Assembly (NCBI GenBank): GCA_900544995.1
Contig: UQXC01000010.1
Span: 1 to 46,716, forward strand
DNA length: 46,716 nt
Source: an uncultured Collinsella sp.
Lineage (GTDB): Bacteria > Actinomycetota > Coriobacteriia > Coriobacteriales > Coriobacteriaceae
Reading direction: 5' to 3'
A program made the position numbers and the translations under genes. Of the stretch, positions 7,298 through 15,018 are shown in pieces (position 1 is the first letter of the stretch; each line of letters opens with the position of its first letter). Under the pieces are notes generated by a model that did not search any database, was not told where the DNA came from, and was given only the letters and a program-made list of their open reading frames with translations.

Positions 7298-9300
7298 TAT
7301 GCGAACTGACTCAGATAGAGGTCGGCGTAAGCGCCCTCGGCAGCCAGCAGCTCCTTGTGCGTACCCTGCTCGATGATATTGCCGTGATCCATGACCAGGA
7401 TGAGGTCGGCATCGACGATCGTCGACAGACGGTGCGCGATCACAAAGCTCGTGCGCCCGCGCATGAGCGCGTCCATGGCGCGGCCGATGGCGAGCTCGGT
7501 GCGCGTGTCCACGCTCGACGTCGCCTCATCCAGGATGAGGATCGCCGGGTTGTTGAGCAGCACGCGCGCGATGGTCAGCAGCTGACGTTGGCCCTGGCTG
7601 ATGCTCTCGGCATCGTTAGCCACACGCGTGTCGTAGCCCTGCGGCATAGTGCGCACAAAGAAGTCGACCTGAGCGGCACGCGCGGCCGCGACAATCTCCT
7701 CGCGCGTCGCCTCGGGACAGCCATAGGCGATGTTCTCGGCAATGGTGCCATCGAACAACCAGGCGTCCTGCAACACCATTCCAAACTGCTGGCGCAGCTC
7801 GCCGCGGTCCATGCGGCTCGTGTCCACGCCGTCGAGGGTAATGCGGCCACCGTCGATCTCGTAGAAGCGCATGAGCAGATTGATGAGCGTGGTCTTGCCC
7901 GCGCCCGTGGTTCCCACCACCGCGATCTTTTGGCCCGGCTCGGCGGCAAACGACACGTCGCGCATGAGCGGCTTGTCGGGCGCATAGCCAAAGCGCACGT
8001 GCTCAAAGGCGACACGACCCTCGACCTTACCCGGCAACTTGGCGGCATCCGCCGGCAACGGATCGGCTTCCATCTCGGACTCGTCGAGCAGGTCGAACAC
8101 GCGCTCTGCGCTCGCCAGCGCGCTCTGCAGCGAGTTAAAGGTAAACGACAGCTGCGTCATGGGCTCGGACGCCTCGTAGATAAACTGGAAGAACGCCTGG
8201 AACACGCCGACGGTCATATGCCCGGCAACCAACATGCTGCAGCCCACAAGCGCAATCACGATCTGCGCCAAGCGGCCGATAAAGCGCACCGCGGGACCGA
8301 CGGCGTTAATCATAAAGTCCGCCTTGGTGCTCACGCGCGCCAGCTCCTTCGAAGCCTCGTGTACCTCGGCAGAGCTCTGGCGCTCGCGGTTAAACGCACG
8401 GATCACCAGACGGCCCGAGTAGCCTTCCTCGACCGCGCTCGTAATCTTGGACACCCACTCCTGGCGCTCGCCCGTCACATCGTGTGTGCGGCGCGACACG
8501 GCCTTCGTCACCAGCAGCGAAAGTGCCGTAAAGAACAAAAAGACAAGCGTGAGCGGCACGCTAAACACGAACATCACGCTCACGGCGCCCACCACGGTAC
8601 CGATCGACACCAGAAGCTGCAGCAAGCCGCGCTGCATGCTCTCGGACATCTTGTCTAAGTCGTTGGTCGCACGGCTGACGACCTCGCCGGGACGACGCGC
8701 GTCAAAGTAGGCAAGCGGCAGACGGTTGAGCTTTTGTGCGATGCGGTTGCGCAGGCGCAGGTTGAGGCGCTCGGCAACGCTCGACATCAAAAAGCTCTGG
8801 AGTGCGTAGAACGAGGCGGCGGCGGTCCAGATCATAAAGTAGATGAAGATGGTCCTGCCGCAGTTCTCCCAGGTAATGCTGAAGGTAGCGTTGTTGGCAA
8901 ACGCCAGCTTCATATGCCCCCACAGCTCATCGATCACGCGGGCGCTGTAAGCCGGCGCCGCAGTGTTAAAGATGACGTAGAAGACGATGCTCGCAAACAC
9001 GATATAGAAGCGCCAGTGGTCGCCGGCGGCCTCGCTCCACAGGCGGCGCACTGTCGCCCAGGTGTCGCGGGGCGTCTCGTCCTCGTCCTCGTCGTCCACG
9101 TCGCGCATGCGCTCCGCCTCGGCACGGGCACGCTCGTCCTCGGCACGCTCGTTTTCCTCGTAGAGCGCTTGGCGGCGAGCCTCACGCTCTGCCGCTGCCT
9201 TGGCGGCGGCGTCCAGGCCGGGCGCGGCAGCCGTCTCCTCGACTGCCCCTGCAACTGCGACGTTATCGGCGATGCTCTGCTTCTTGGGCTCCTCGGTCAT
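7297..9300 (-). CDS. ABC exporter subunit B (membrane plus ATPase)
   Basis: The 667-aa half-transporter has six membrane helices from about residue 98, followed by an ATPase domain with Walker A GTTGAGKTT, Q-loop LQDAW, Walker B ILILDEATS and H-loop AHRLS. The signature is ISQGQRQ rather than LSGGQ. The first about 85 residues are an unusual charged extension, Ala/Glu/Arg-rich and then acidic (DDEDEDE). ATG 9300 has GGGAGGT upstream; a GTG at 9309 is too close to that site. It begins 1 base after the stop of the partner gene, so the two are co-translated. With the partner it should form a heterodimeric multidrug-type exporter. The substrate is unknown. Confidence 0.93.
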   Translation of the reverse strand: MTEEPKKQSIADNVAVAGAVEETAAAPGLDAAAKAAAEREARRQALYEENERAEDERARAEAERMRDVDDEDEDETPRDTWATVRRLWSEAAGDHWRFYIVFASIVFYVIFNTAAPAYSARVIDELWGHMKLAFANNATFSITWENCGRTIFIYFMIWTAAASFYALQSFLMSSVAERLNLRLRNRIAQKLNRLPLAYFDARRPGEVVSRATNDLDKMSESMQRGLLQLLVSIGTVVGAVSVMFVFSVPLTLVFLFFTALSLLVTKAVSRRTHDVTGERQEWVSKITSAVEEGYSGRLVIRAFNRERQSSAEVHEASKELARVSTKADFMINAVGPAVRFIGRLAQIVIALVGCSMLVAGHMTVGVFQAFFQFIYEASEPMTQLSFTFNSLQSALASAERVFDLLDESEMEADPLPADAAKLPGKVEGRVAFEHVRFGYAPDKPLMRDVSFAAEPGQKIAVVGTTGAGKTTLINLLMRFYEIDGGRITLDGVDTSRMDRGELRQQFGMVLQDAWLFDGTIAENIAYGCPEATREEIVAAARAAQVDFFVRTMPQGYDTRVANDAESISQGQRQLLTIARVLLNNPAILILDEATSSVDTRTELAIGRAMDALMRGRTSFVIAHRLSTIVDADLILVMDHGNIIEQGTHKELLAAEGAYADLYLSQFA

Positions 9301-9301
9301 G

Positions 9302-11038
9302 CTACTCACCTCCCTTCATCTGCGATTCCGCGATAGCGCGGTACACCTCGCAGGTTTCCATCAGTTCGTCGTGCGTGCCTAGCCCCACGACCTCACCGTC
9401 TTTGAGCACCGCAATCTGATCGGCATGCAGAATCGTCGAGATGCGCTGGGCAATGATGAGCACCGCGGCATCGCGCGTCTCGTCCTGCAGCGCATGGCGC
9501 AGGGCCGCATCGGTCTTAAAGTCCAGGGCCGAGAAACTGTCGTCGAAGATATACAGGTCGGCGCGCTTCATGAGTGCGCGGGCAATCGCCAGGCGCTGGC
9601 GCTGACCACCCGAGAAGTTCGTGCCGCCCTGTGCCACCGGCGTATCGAGCCCCTGGGGCTGGTCGAGTACAAACGTGCTCTGGGCAACCTCCAGCGCATG
9701 GAGCATGTCGGTCTCGGTCGCGCCTTCGTTACCAAAGCGCAGATTGCTCGCCACCGTACCCGAGAACAGCCATGCCTTCTGCGGCACATAGGCGATACGC
9801 CCGCGGATGTCGTCTTGCGAAAGGTCACGCAGGTCGACACCGTTCAGGCGAATGGCACCCTTCGTGGCATCGTGGAAGCGCAGGAGCAACTTTGCCACCG
9901 TCGACTTGCCCGAACCCGTCGAGCCTACAATCGCCGTGGTCTGGCCACGGCGACAGACAAAGCTCAGGTCGCACAGGGTGTCCTCGTCGGCATCGTCAAA
10001 ACGGAACGACATGTGGTCGAACACGGCCACCGCGTCGGCCCCATCTGCGGACTCAGGCGCCCCGTCGCCCAGCGTAGCCTTGCCGTCCACGATGCTCGGC
10101 TCGATTTCGAGCACCTGCTGCGCACGGTTGAGGCACGCCGCAGCGCGCGGAAGCGTCAGAATCACCATCTGCGCCATCATCACAAAGAAAAGGATCAGGA
10201 TCGCGTACTCCAGCACGGCCGAGATGCTGCCGATTTGCATGGCATGGGCGCCCACGCGGTTGCCGCCCACCCACAGCACCGCCACCTCGGCGATGTTCAT
10301 CAAAAAGAAGCTGGAGCTGTCGAGACCCACAAACAGGTGGTTGACCTTGATGGCGTTGGCCGCGTAATCACTAAACACCTCGTCCAGGCGCTGCTCCTCG
10401 TGGCGCTCCTTGTTAAATGCGCGGATAACGCGCACGCCCACGATATTTTCGCGCAGCACCACGTTCATACGGTCGATAAAGCTCTGCAGGCGCATAAAGA
10501 TCGGCGCGGCGTTGGCCACGGTAAAGACCGCCGCCACCAGCACGATCGCAACGACCACGCCCAGCAGCGTGCCCATGGCAGGATCGATAAACCAGGCAAA
10601 AATGATGCCCGCCACGGCCAAGAACGGTACCGGCAGCACCAACTGAATCGTCTGAAGGACAGCCTGCTGAATCACGTTGATGTCGTTGAGTGAGCGCGTG
10701 ATCATCGAACCCGTGCCAAAGCGCTCAAAGTCGCTAGCCGCGAGTTCGAGCGACTTGTCGTACACGGCATTGCGGATATCGCAGGCCACGTTGGCGGCCA
10801 GGCGCGCCGAAAGATAGCAGCCCAGCACCGTGCCGCCGCTGGCCATGCCGGTCGCGATAAGCATGTACAGGCCGTTGCGTAAAATATAGTCGATATCGCC
10901 CGTGGTAATACCGGTGTTGACCATGTTCGCCAGCATCGTGGGAACCAACAGCGTACCGACGTTATCTATCAGCACCGCAAACAGCGTCACCGCAATCAGC
11001 CCGCGATACGGCCTCATAAACCTCATTAAGAGTCGCAT
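9302..11038 (-). CDS. ABC exporter subunit A (membrane plus ATPase)
   Basis: The 578-aa half-transporter has six membrane helices in residues 1-310 and a C-terminal ATPase with Walker A GSTGSGKST, Q-loop VPQKAW, a good signature FSGGQRQR and H-loop AQRIS. Walker B reads IFDDSFS, with Asp where the catalytic Glu normally sits. This is the pattern of heterodimeric exporters with one degenerate ATP site (TM287/288, LmrCD, BmrCD). ATG 11038 follows AAGGGGAG. The gene overlaps the end of the MarR gene by 13 bases, which puts regulator and both subunits in one operon. Confidence 0.93.
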   Translation of the reverse strand: MRLLMRFMRPYRGLIAVTLFAVLIDNVGTLLVPTMLANMVNTGITTGDIDYILRNGLYMLIATGMASGGTVLGCYLSARLAANVACDIRNAVYDKSLELAASDFERFGTGSMITRSLNDINVIQQAVLQTIQLVLPVPFLAVAGIIFAWFIDPAMGTLLGVVVAIVLVAAVFTVANAAPIFMRLQSFIDRMNVVLRENIVGVRVIRAFNKERHEEQRLDEVFSDYAANAIKVNHLFVGLDSSSFFLMNIAEVAVLWVGGNRVGAHAMQIGSISAVLEYAILILFFVMMAQMVILTLPRAAACLNRAQQVLEIEPSIVDGKATLGDGAPESADGADAVAVFDHMSFRFDDADEDTLCDLSFVCRRGQTTAIVGSTGSGKSTVAKLLLRFHDATKGAIRLNGVDLRDLSQDDIRGRIAYVPQKAWLFSGTVASNLRFGNEGATETDMLHALEVAQSTFVLDQPQGLDTPVAQGGTNFSGGQRQRLAIARALMKRADLYIFDDSFSALDFKTDAALRHALQDETRDAAVLIIAQRISTILHADQIAVLKDGEVVGLGTHDELMETCEVYRAIAESQMKGGE

Positions 11039-11526
11039 GTCTCCCCTTCGCTCTTATCGTCAGCCTCGTTCTCAGCGGCCACTTGCCGTTTAAATGCCTC
11101 GCACTCTTCGTTAAGAACATGGGAGAACTTACCGACCAAGCGCATGATCTCGCGCTGTTCCCACGGCTCGAGCGCGCCAAAGGCACGCTGCTCGGCCTTA
11201 ACCGCCGGCAACGCATAGTGCTCGGCGAACCGCCGGCCCTCATCGGTCAAACAAACGACCTTGTTCTTACGACTGCCCTCGGCAAACTCCAACGTCGCAA
11301 GCCCTCGCGCCGTCAGAGTTTTAATTGCCGAGTTAATGGTCTGCTTGCTATAGAACCATTCGCTTGTCAGGCGACTCACGGCGATGCTACCGCCCGCCGT
11401 GCTGGTGTCGACGAGCATCCAGTAGGCGCAGTCCGAAAGACCGCAGGTGCGCGAGAACTCCGAATAGATATGGTCGAGTCCATTGAGCATCCGGTCGAAA
11501 TCGACCGGGCTAACTGCACTATTCAT
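11026..11526 (-). CDS. MarR-family regulator of the ABC exporter operon
   Basis: The protein is 166 aa. The winged helix lies at about residues 45-100 and includes GGSIAVSRLTSEWFYSKQ, TINSAIKTLTARGL and the wing EGSRKNKVVCLTDEG. A charged C-terminal tail follows. It starts at ATG 11526 with a GGTGGGA-type site. As first gene of the operon with both exporter subunits, and with a strong promoter framed by 14-bp direct repeats, it is probably an autorepressor that releases exporter expression on ligand binding. That is inference from context. Confidence 0.92.
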   Translation of the reverse strand: MNSAVSPVDFDRMLNGLDHIYSEFSRTCGLSDCAYWMLVDTSTAGGSIAVSRLTSEWFYSKQTINSAIKTLTARGLATLEFAEGSRKNKVVCLTDEGRRFAEHYALPAVKAEQRAFGALEPWEQREIMRLVGKFSHVLNEECEAFKRQVAAENEADDKSEGETCDS

Positions 11527-11544
11527 CTATCCCACCATTCGATT

Positions 11545-11601
11545 GTCCGAGTTTTGACCAATTTGTATCTCTACATTAGTCCGAGTTTTGACTATCGTCA
11601 A
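11545..11601 (-). promoter_or_regulatory. MarR operon promoter with two 14-bp direct repeats
   Basis: On the minus strand -35 TTGACG (11601-11596) and -10 TAATGT (11578-11573) are separated by exactly 17 bp. The 14-mer GTCAAAACTCGGAC occurs twice, at 11592-11579 (filling most of the spacer) and at 11558-11545 (just downstream of the expected start site). The repeat period is 34 bp. The layout fits repressor binding that blocks RNA polymerase. Confidence 0.75.
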
Positions 11602-11640
11602 TATGCTGGTTATATATGGTCGGCCTACATTGCATATCGA

Positions 11641-11677
11641 CAAAAAAGACCGCCGGCGCGGGGGCGGCGCCGGCGGT
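11641..11677 (-). terminator. Terminator of the small 96-aa gene
   Basis: A perfect 11-bp GC stem (11649-11659 with 11667-11677) is followed on the minus strand by CTTTTTTG. It lies 26 bases after the stop at 11704. Confidence 0.9.
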
Positions 11678-11703
11678 TGCGAGAGAATATCGATTGTTGG
11701 CTG

Positions 11704-11994
11704 TTAAGCAGCGACGGCCTCATAGACCGTGGCGCCCGAGAAGCTGTCGTGCAGGCTCTTGCCGCAGATCCACGGCAGTTCGACGACCTCGCAGACCGTG
11801 TTGACCAGCTCGGAGCAGTCAGTAAAGTGGCCCTTATCGTTGAGGGCCTCGCAATCCTGAACACGCCAATAGCCATCGGTGTGCGTGATGTAGTACTCGT
11901 GATCGTTAATCGACACGAAAGCGCGCGTCTTGGAACGCAGCAGCTTCAGAAATCCTTCGAAGTCGGTCTCGACGACATCTCCAGCCTGGAACAT
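11704..11994 (-). CDS. Small hypothetical protein, 96 aa
   Basis: I do not recognise a family. The protein is acidic and soluble-looking, with no signal or membrane segment. It has four cysteines (in QDCEAL, TDCSEL, TVCEVV and WICGKS) and an aromatic stretch HEYYITHTDGYWRVQDC. It is a real gene by its excellent Shine-Dalgarno (AGGAGGTAA, 7 bases before ATG 11994) and its own strong terminator. It is transcribed alone, upstream of the MarR operon and divergent from the nitroreductase. Confidence 0.8.
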   Translation of the reverse strand: MFQAGDVVETDFEGFLKLLRSKTRAFVSINDHEYYITHTDGYWRVQDCEALNDKGHFTDCSELVNTVCEVVELPWICGKSLHDSFSGATVYEAVAA

Positions 11995-12288
11995 GATGTT
12001 ACCTCCTGGCCCGGCGCCACCATGGCGCGTTGATAAACGTTGATACTCCTTTAGTAAAACCTTTATCAGAGCTTATGCGCGCATCATTTAGGCAAGTGGT
12101 AAAAAACCGCAGGGTAGACGGGATAAAACGTTTAACCATCCCATTTGTTTGTCACATTCTGAAGGTACTTTTATGCAAACCTACTTTCCCAATTGGAATC
12201 TACCCTTTTGGCCGGGCAATTGACCGTCTATCGTTTGAGCCCGACGGGTATGAACGGGGCATCTACAACGCCACCGCAAGGAGACACC
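11995..12288. other. Divergent intergenic region upstream of the nitroreductase
   Basis: About 290 bases without a gene. It contains GATAAACGTT (12032-12041) and GGATAAAACGTTT (12121-12133), the latter inside an imperfect palindrome GGGAT-AAAACGTTTAACC-ATCCC (12120-12142). The same 13-mer lies upstream of ilvE at 5498-5510. TTGACC at 12220-12225 is a possible -35 for the nitroreductase, without a good -10. These may be regulator sites, but none is proven. Confidence 0.4.
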
Positions 12289-12810
12289 ATGGAGACTATC
12301 GAAGCACTCATTCACCGCCGCAGCTGCCGCAACTACAGCGATCGTCCCGTCGAGGCCGAAAAGCTCGCACGCATTATCGAGGCTGGTCAGTACGCACCGA
12401 GCGGCATGGGCCGCCAGCCGGTGACGTTTGTCGCCGTCACCGACCCCGCGACCGTCGAGCGTCTCTCGCAGCTCAACGCCCAGGTCATGGGCAGCAACGG
12501 CGACCCCTTCTATGGCGCCAAGACCGTTGTGGTGGTACTGGTTGACCGCAGCGTGCCCACACATCTGGAAGACGGCTCGCTCGCCATGGGCAACTTGCTC
12601 AACGCCGCCTATGCACTGGGTGTCGATTCGTGCTGGATTCACCGCGCGCATGAGGTCTTTGACTCGCCCGAGGGCCTGGAGCTGCTGGCCAGCTGGGGCC
12701 TGCCCGCCGACGGCAGCCTGCGCGGTGTCGGTCACTGCATTCTGGGCTACGCCGAGGACACGCTACCCGAGGCAAAGCCGCGCCGCGACAACGTCATCTA
12801 CGTAAGGTAA
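12289..12810 (+). CDS. Nitroreductase-family FMN oxidoreductase
   Basis: The 173-aa protein begins METIEALIHRRSCRNYSDRP, the typical FMN-phosphate-binding start of small nitroreductases. A second family stretch, QYAPSGMGRQPVTFVAV, follows. The C-terminal half has GSLAMGNLLNAAYALGVDSCWIHRA in two blocks and a closing GYAED motif. It starts at ATG 12289 with AAGGAGA at 12278-12284. It is likely an NAD(P)H-dependent reductase of nitro compounds or quinones. The natural substrate is unknown. It is transcribed alone. Confidence 0.9.
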   Translation: METIEALIHRRSCRNYSDRPVEAEKLARIIEAGQYAPSGMGRQPVTFVAVTDPATVERLSQLNAQVMGSNGDPFYGAKTVVVVLVDRSVPTHLEDGSLAMGNLLNAAYALGVDSCWIHRAHEVFDSPEGLELLASWGLPADGSLRGVGHCILGYAEDTLPEAKPRRDNVIYVR

Positions 12811-12827
12811 CCCGGGAGCGTCAACGG

Positions 12828-12864
12828 GGGTGGCTAATTTGGGACGGGGCTATTTTAGCTACCC
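12828..12864. repeat. Palindrome between convergent genes
   Basis: The arms GGGTGGCTAA (12828-12837) and 12855-12864 pair at 9 of 10 positions. The loop contains GGGACGGGGC. It lies between the nitroreductase stop and the stop of the leftward membrane protein. The GGGAC core relates it loosely to the other palindromes. It could serve as a shared terminator. Confidence 0.45.
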
Positions 12865-12874
12865 CGCTCGCACC

Positions 12875-13450
12875 TTATATTGACGTCGCGGTTGTCGTCG
12901 TTTCGTTCGTCTGGGCCGTTTCGGCGCCATCGCCCTGTTCGTCCTCGTCCTTTTGCGCATCGGCGATGGTGGAGGCCGCCGCAACGATACCGCGCTGGGG
13001 CGCGACGCCCGTCTGGGCCTGAGCGCCCTCGACAACTTCTGTACCTGCATGCGCGAGCTCGGGCGATTTAAACATTGCGTCCAAGTTGGCGCCACCGCCG
13101 GCATATCCGAGCGCGGCGAGTGCGATGACGATCACTGCAACGACGGCCACGATCGGCACATACCGATGCCAACCAGCAGGATTGAGCCCACTGCGGCGAG
13201 CCGCCCCGCGGCTGATGTAACCAAGCGTGCCGTCGTGCTTGAGCTTTGAGCCCACCACGCGTTTGCGGCCCCACAGCGAGGACTCTGCCTGCATTGCCAA
13301 GCGGGCGCTTGCCGAAGGATAGCCGTATTTAGTGCGCTTGAACGAGTCATCAAACCCCGAGGCGTGTTTGCCCCACGTCACCGATGTTGTGCGTCGGTTG
13401 ACCGGCGCGGCACTCCGCCTTCTGCGGCTCGGTTTTGAAGTCTCAGCCAT
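12875..13450 (-). CDS. Single-pass membrane protein of unknown function
   Basis: The protein is 191 aa. The first about 95 residues are very basic (SRRRRSAAP and others). A transmembrane helix follows at about residues 97-119 (YVPIVAVVAVIVIALAALGY). The C-terminal tail is Ala/Glu/Asp/Thr-rich and acidic at the end. The charge distribution predicts a cytoplasmic basic N-terminus and an exported tail. ATG 13450 follows GAGGG. No family is recognised. It lies downstream of the enhancer-binding-like regulator in the same direction, about 85 bases away. Confidence 0.8.
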   Translation of the reverse strand: MAETSKPSRRRRSAAPVNRRTTSVTWGKHASGFDDSFKRTKYGYPSASARLAMQAESSLWGRKRVVGSKLKHDGTLGYISRGAARRSGLNPAGWHRYVPIVAVVAVIVIALAALGYAGGGANLDAMFKSPELAHAGTEVVEGAQAQTGVAPQRGIVAAASTIADAQKDEDEQGDGAETAQTNETTTTATSI

Positions 13451-13534
13451 ATGCCCTCGCACGCCGTAACCAAATCGAAACAATAACGCTTTGGACTGTA
13501 GCACACGCGTCGCGTGCGGTCACGGGCGCCTCGC

Positions 13535-14752
13535 TCAACGGTCATCGTCCTTCAGCAAGCGCCACAGCGTTGTACGGCTTATGCCCAGCACCTCCGCCGC
13601 ACGGGTTCGGTTGCCGTGGAGATGGTCTACAACCAGATGCGCGATATCTCGCTCGGTATCGGCCAGCGGTCGCAGGATATACAGGTCACTTTCAAGCGTC
13701 GGGGCGCCAAAGGTTGCGGTCTTAATCACGTCCTCTTGGGCGAGCACTTCCTCCGCCACAGCGCGGTCCACCGTGCCCGTCCCCACCAATATATACAGTC
13801 GTTCCGAGACCTCGCGGAGCTGCAGATAGTTGCGCGGCCAGCGGTAAGCATCGAGCGTCTTCGTCGCCGCGGCAGACAGCGTGGGCGCTGCCGTCCCAAA
13901 TGCATCAGCGAGATATTCCAAATAGCGCGCGACCTTCGTCGACGCGGCTCCCTGCTCGGCGATTGCCGGCGCGACGCTCACCGCACAGGCGAAGCGCTCG
14001 GTCACAAAGGCGGCTTGATCACTTTCGCCGCCGCCCGGCATGTCATTCGCCGTCAGCACCACATGGCAGCGCGTCGCCAACGCGGTGTCGGTCATCGTGG
14101 AGACCAGCTCGCGGAGGCGCTGGGGGCCAACCGCGTTCCAGCCCTCAATGCAAAGGGTCAGCCCCATTTGGAACAACGGCGATTCGACGCTTTTGAGTAC
14201 ATGGCGCCAACCGCGCTCGGTGAGCTCATCGAGCGCAACGGAAACAAAGGGCTGATCGGCAAAAGGACCGTCCAGATAGAGGCGCTTGGCGATCTCGACC
14301 TGACCCGCTCCCAGCTCGCCCTCGAGCATAAGAGGCACACCGCGCGCGTAACTCTCTGCAACCGGCGCAGCCACCGAGGCCGCCCCCTCAACGATGCCGT
14401 ACGCGCTCGATTCGTAGCGGGCCTCAACTTCGTCGGCGTTGAGCCACTCGATGCCCGCATGCGCCGCGGCACCGCGCACCTCGCGGACCACGACGACGCA
14501 AAGCCCCCCGCCCTCTTTGTCGGTGGGGCGAACGGTCAGGCTCAGGCGCGCACCCGCACGCCCCATAACCAGACGCGCGCCGTCTCCTATACGGTCGAGG
14601 CGCTCAGCTACAAAAGCCGCCACATCCCGCTCAAGCGCCGCGTCATTCATGGTCGAGATCGCGACGTCCCCACGCGCATCGATTGCCAATGCCGAGGCCC
14701 CGGCAGCAGCCAGGGCCTCGGTCAAGATGTTCAGCTTGGCATCGCTATCCAT
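13535..14752 (-). CDS. Degenerate NtrC-like regulator with Fis-type DNA-binding domain
   Basis: The protein is 405 aa. Residues 1-100 form a sensor-like domain of unclear type. Residues about 115-345 have the outline of a sigma-54 activator AAA+ domain, including YRWPRNYLQLREV (304-316), which matches the usual Y-WPGN-REL. Residues 365-402 are a Fis helix-turn-helix (NRTRAAEVLGISRTTLWRLL). The ATPase is broken: Walker A reads GELGAGQ (145-151) with Gln for Lys, Walker B reads LCIEGW, and no GAFTGA loop is visible. It therefore probably does not act by sigma-54 remodelling. ATG 14752 follows AGGGG by 7 bases. It lies downstream of the UPF0324 gene and may control it. Confidence 0.85.
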   Translation of the reverse strand: MDSDAKLNILTEALAAAGASALAIDARGDVAISTMNDAALERDVAAFVAERLDRIGDGARLVMGRAGARLSLTVRPTDKEGGGLCVVVVREVRGAAAHAGIEWLNADEVEARYESSAYGIVEGAASVAAPVAESYARGVPLMLEGELGAGQVEIAKRLYLDGPFADQPFVSVALDELTERGWRHVLKSVESPLFQMGLTLCIEGWNAVGPQRLRELVSTMTDTALATRCHVVLTANDMPGGGESDQAAFVTERFACAVSVAPAIAEQGAASTKVARYLEYLADAFGTAAPTLSAAATKTLDAYRWPRNYLQLREVSERLYILVGTGTVDRAVAEEVLAQEDVIKTATFGAPTLESDLYILRPLADTERDIAHLVVDHLHGNRTRAAEVLGISRTTLWRLLKDDDR

Positions 14753-14902
14753 GATTTGCCCCTGTCCGCGGCGACATGCAGCCACCGACGGTCGCACGAC
14801 CGAGTGTTTCAAAATTGAACGATATTGCTCACCAAACACTATAGGGCAGAAAGCGCCGTCCTGCGAGTATAGGTGTTGCCCCGCATCGCCATCCTGGCGG
14901 GG

Positions 14903-14966
14903 CGATAAGAGCTCTTCGGGACTTATAAACCTGCGGACAAGCCATACCCGCAAGAGCTCCTATCGC
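14903..14966. repeat. 64-nt hairpin between UPF0324 and regulator genes
   Basis: The arms at 14903-14920 (GCGATAAGAGCTCTTCGGG-like) and 14947-14966 pair nearly throughout, with one mismatch and one bulge. The loop is ACTTATAAACC-rich, 26 bases. On the leftward transcript it lies 53 bases after the UPF0324 stop. Candidate -10 boxes for the downstream regulator follow (TATACT on the minus strand, 14871-14866). Confidence 0.6.
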
Positions 14967-15018
14967 TCCACCGTGAGAATGCGCTCACCAGCAACCAGCA
15001 CGCAAACAAGCTACTTCT

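Noticed and set aside
9301..9309. GTG 9309 as the start of ABC subunit B
   Set aside because: It overlaps the ribosome binding site GGGAGGT too closely. ATG 9300 has correct spacing.
11083..12033. Rightward open frame opposite marR and the 96-aa gene
   Set aside because: It crosses a strong promoter and a terminator of opposite-strand genes and has no ribosome binding site.
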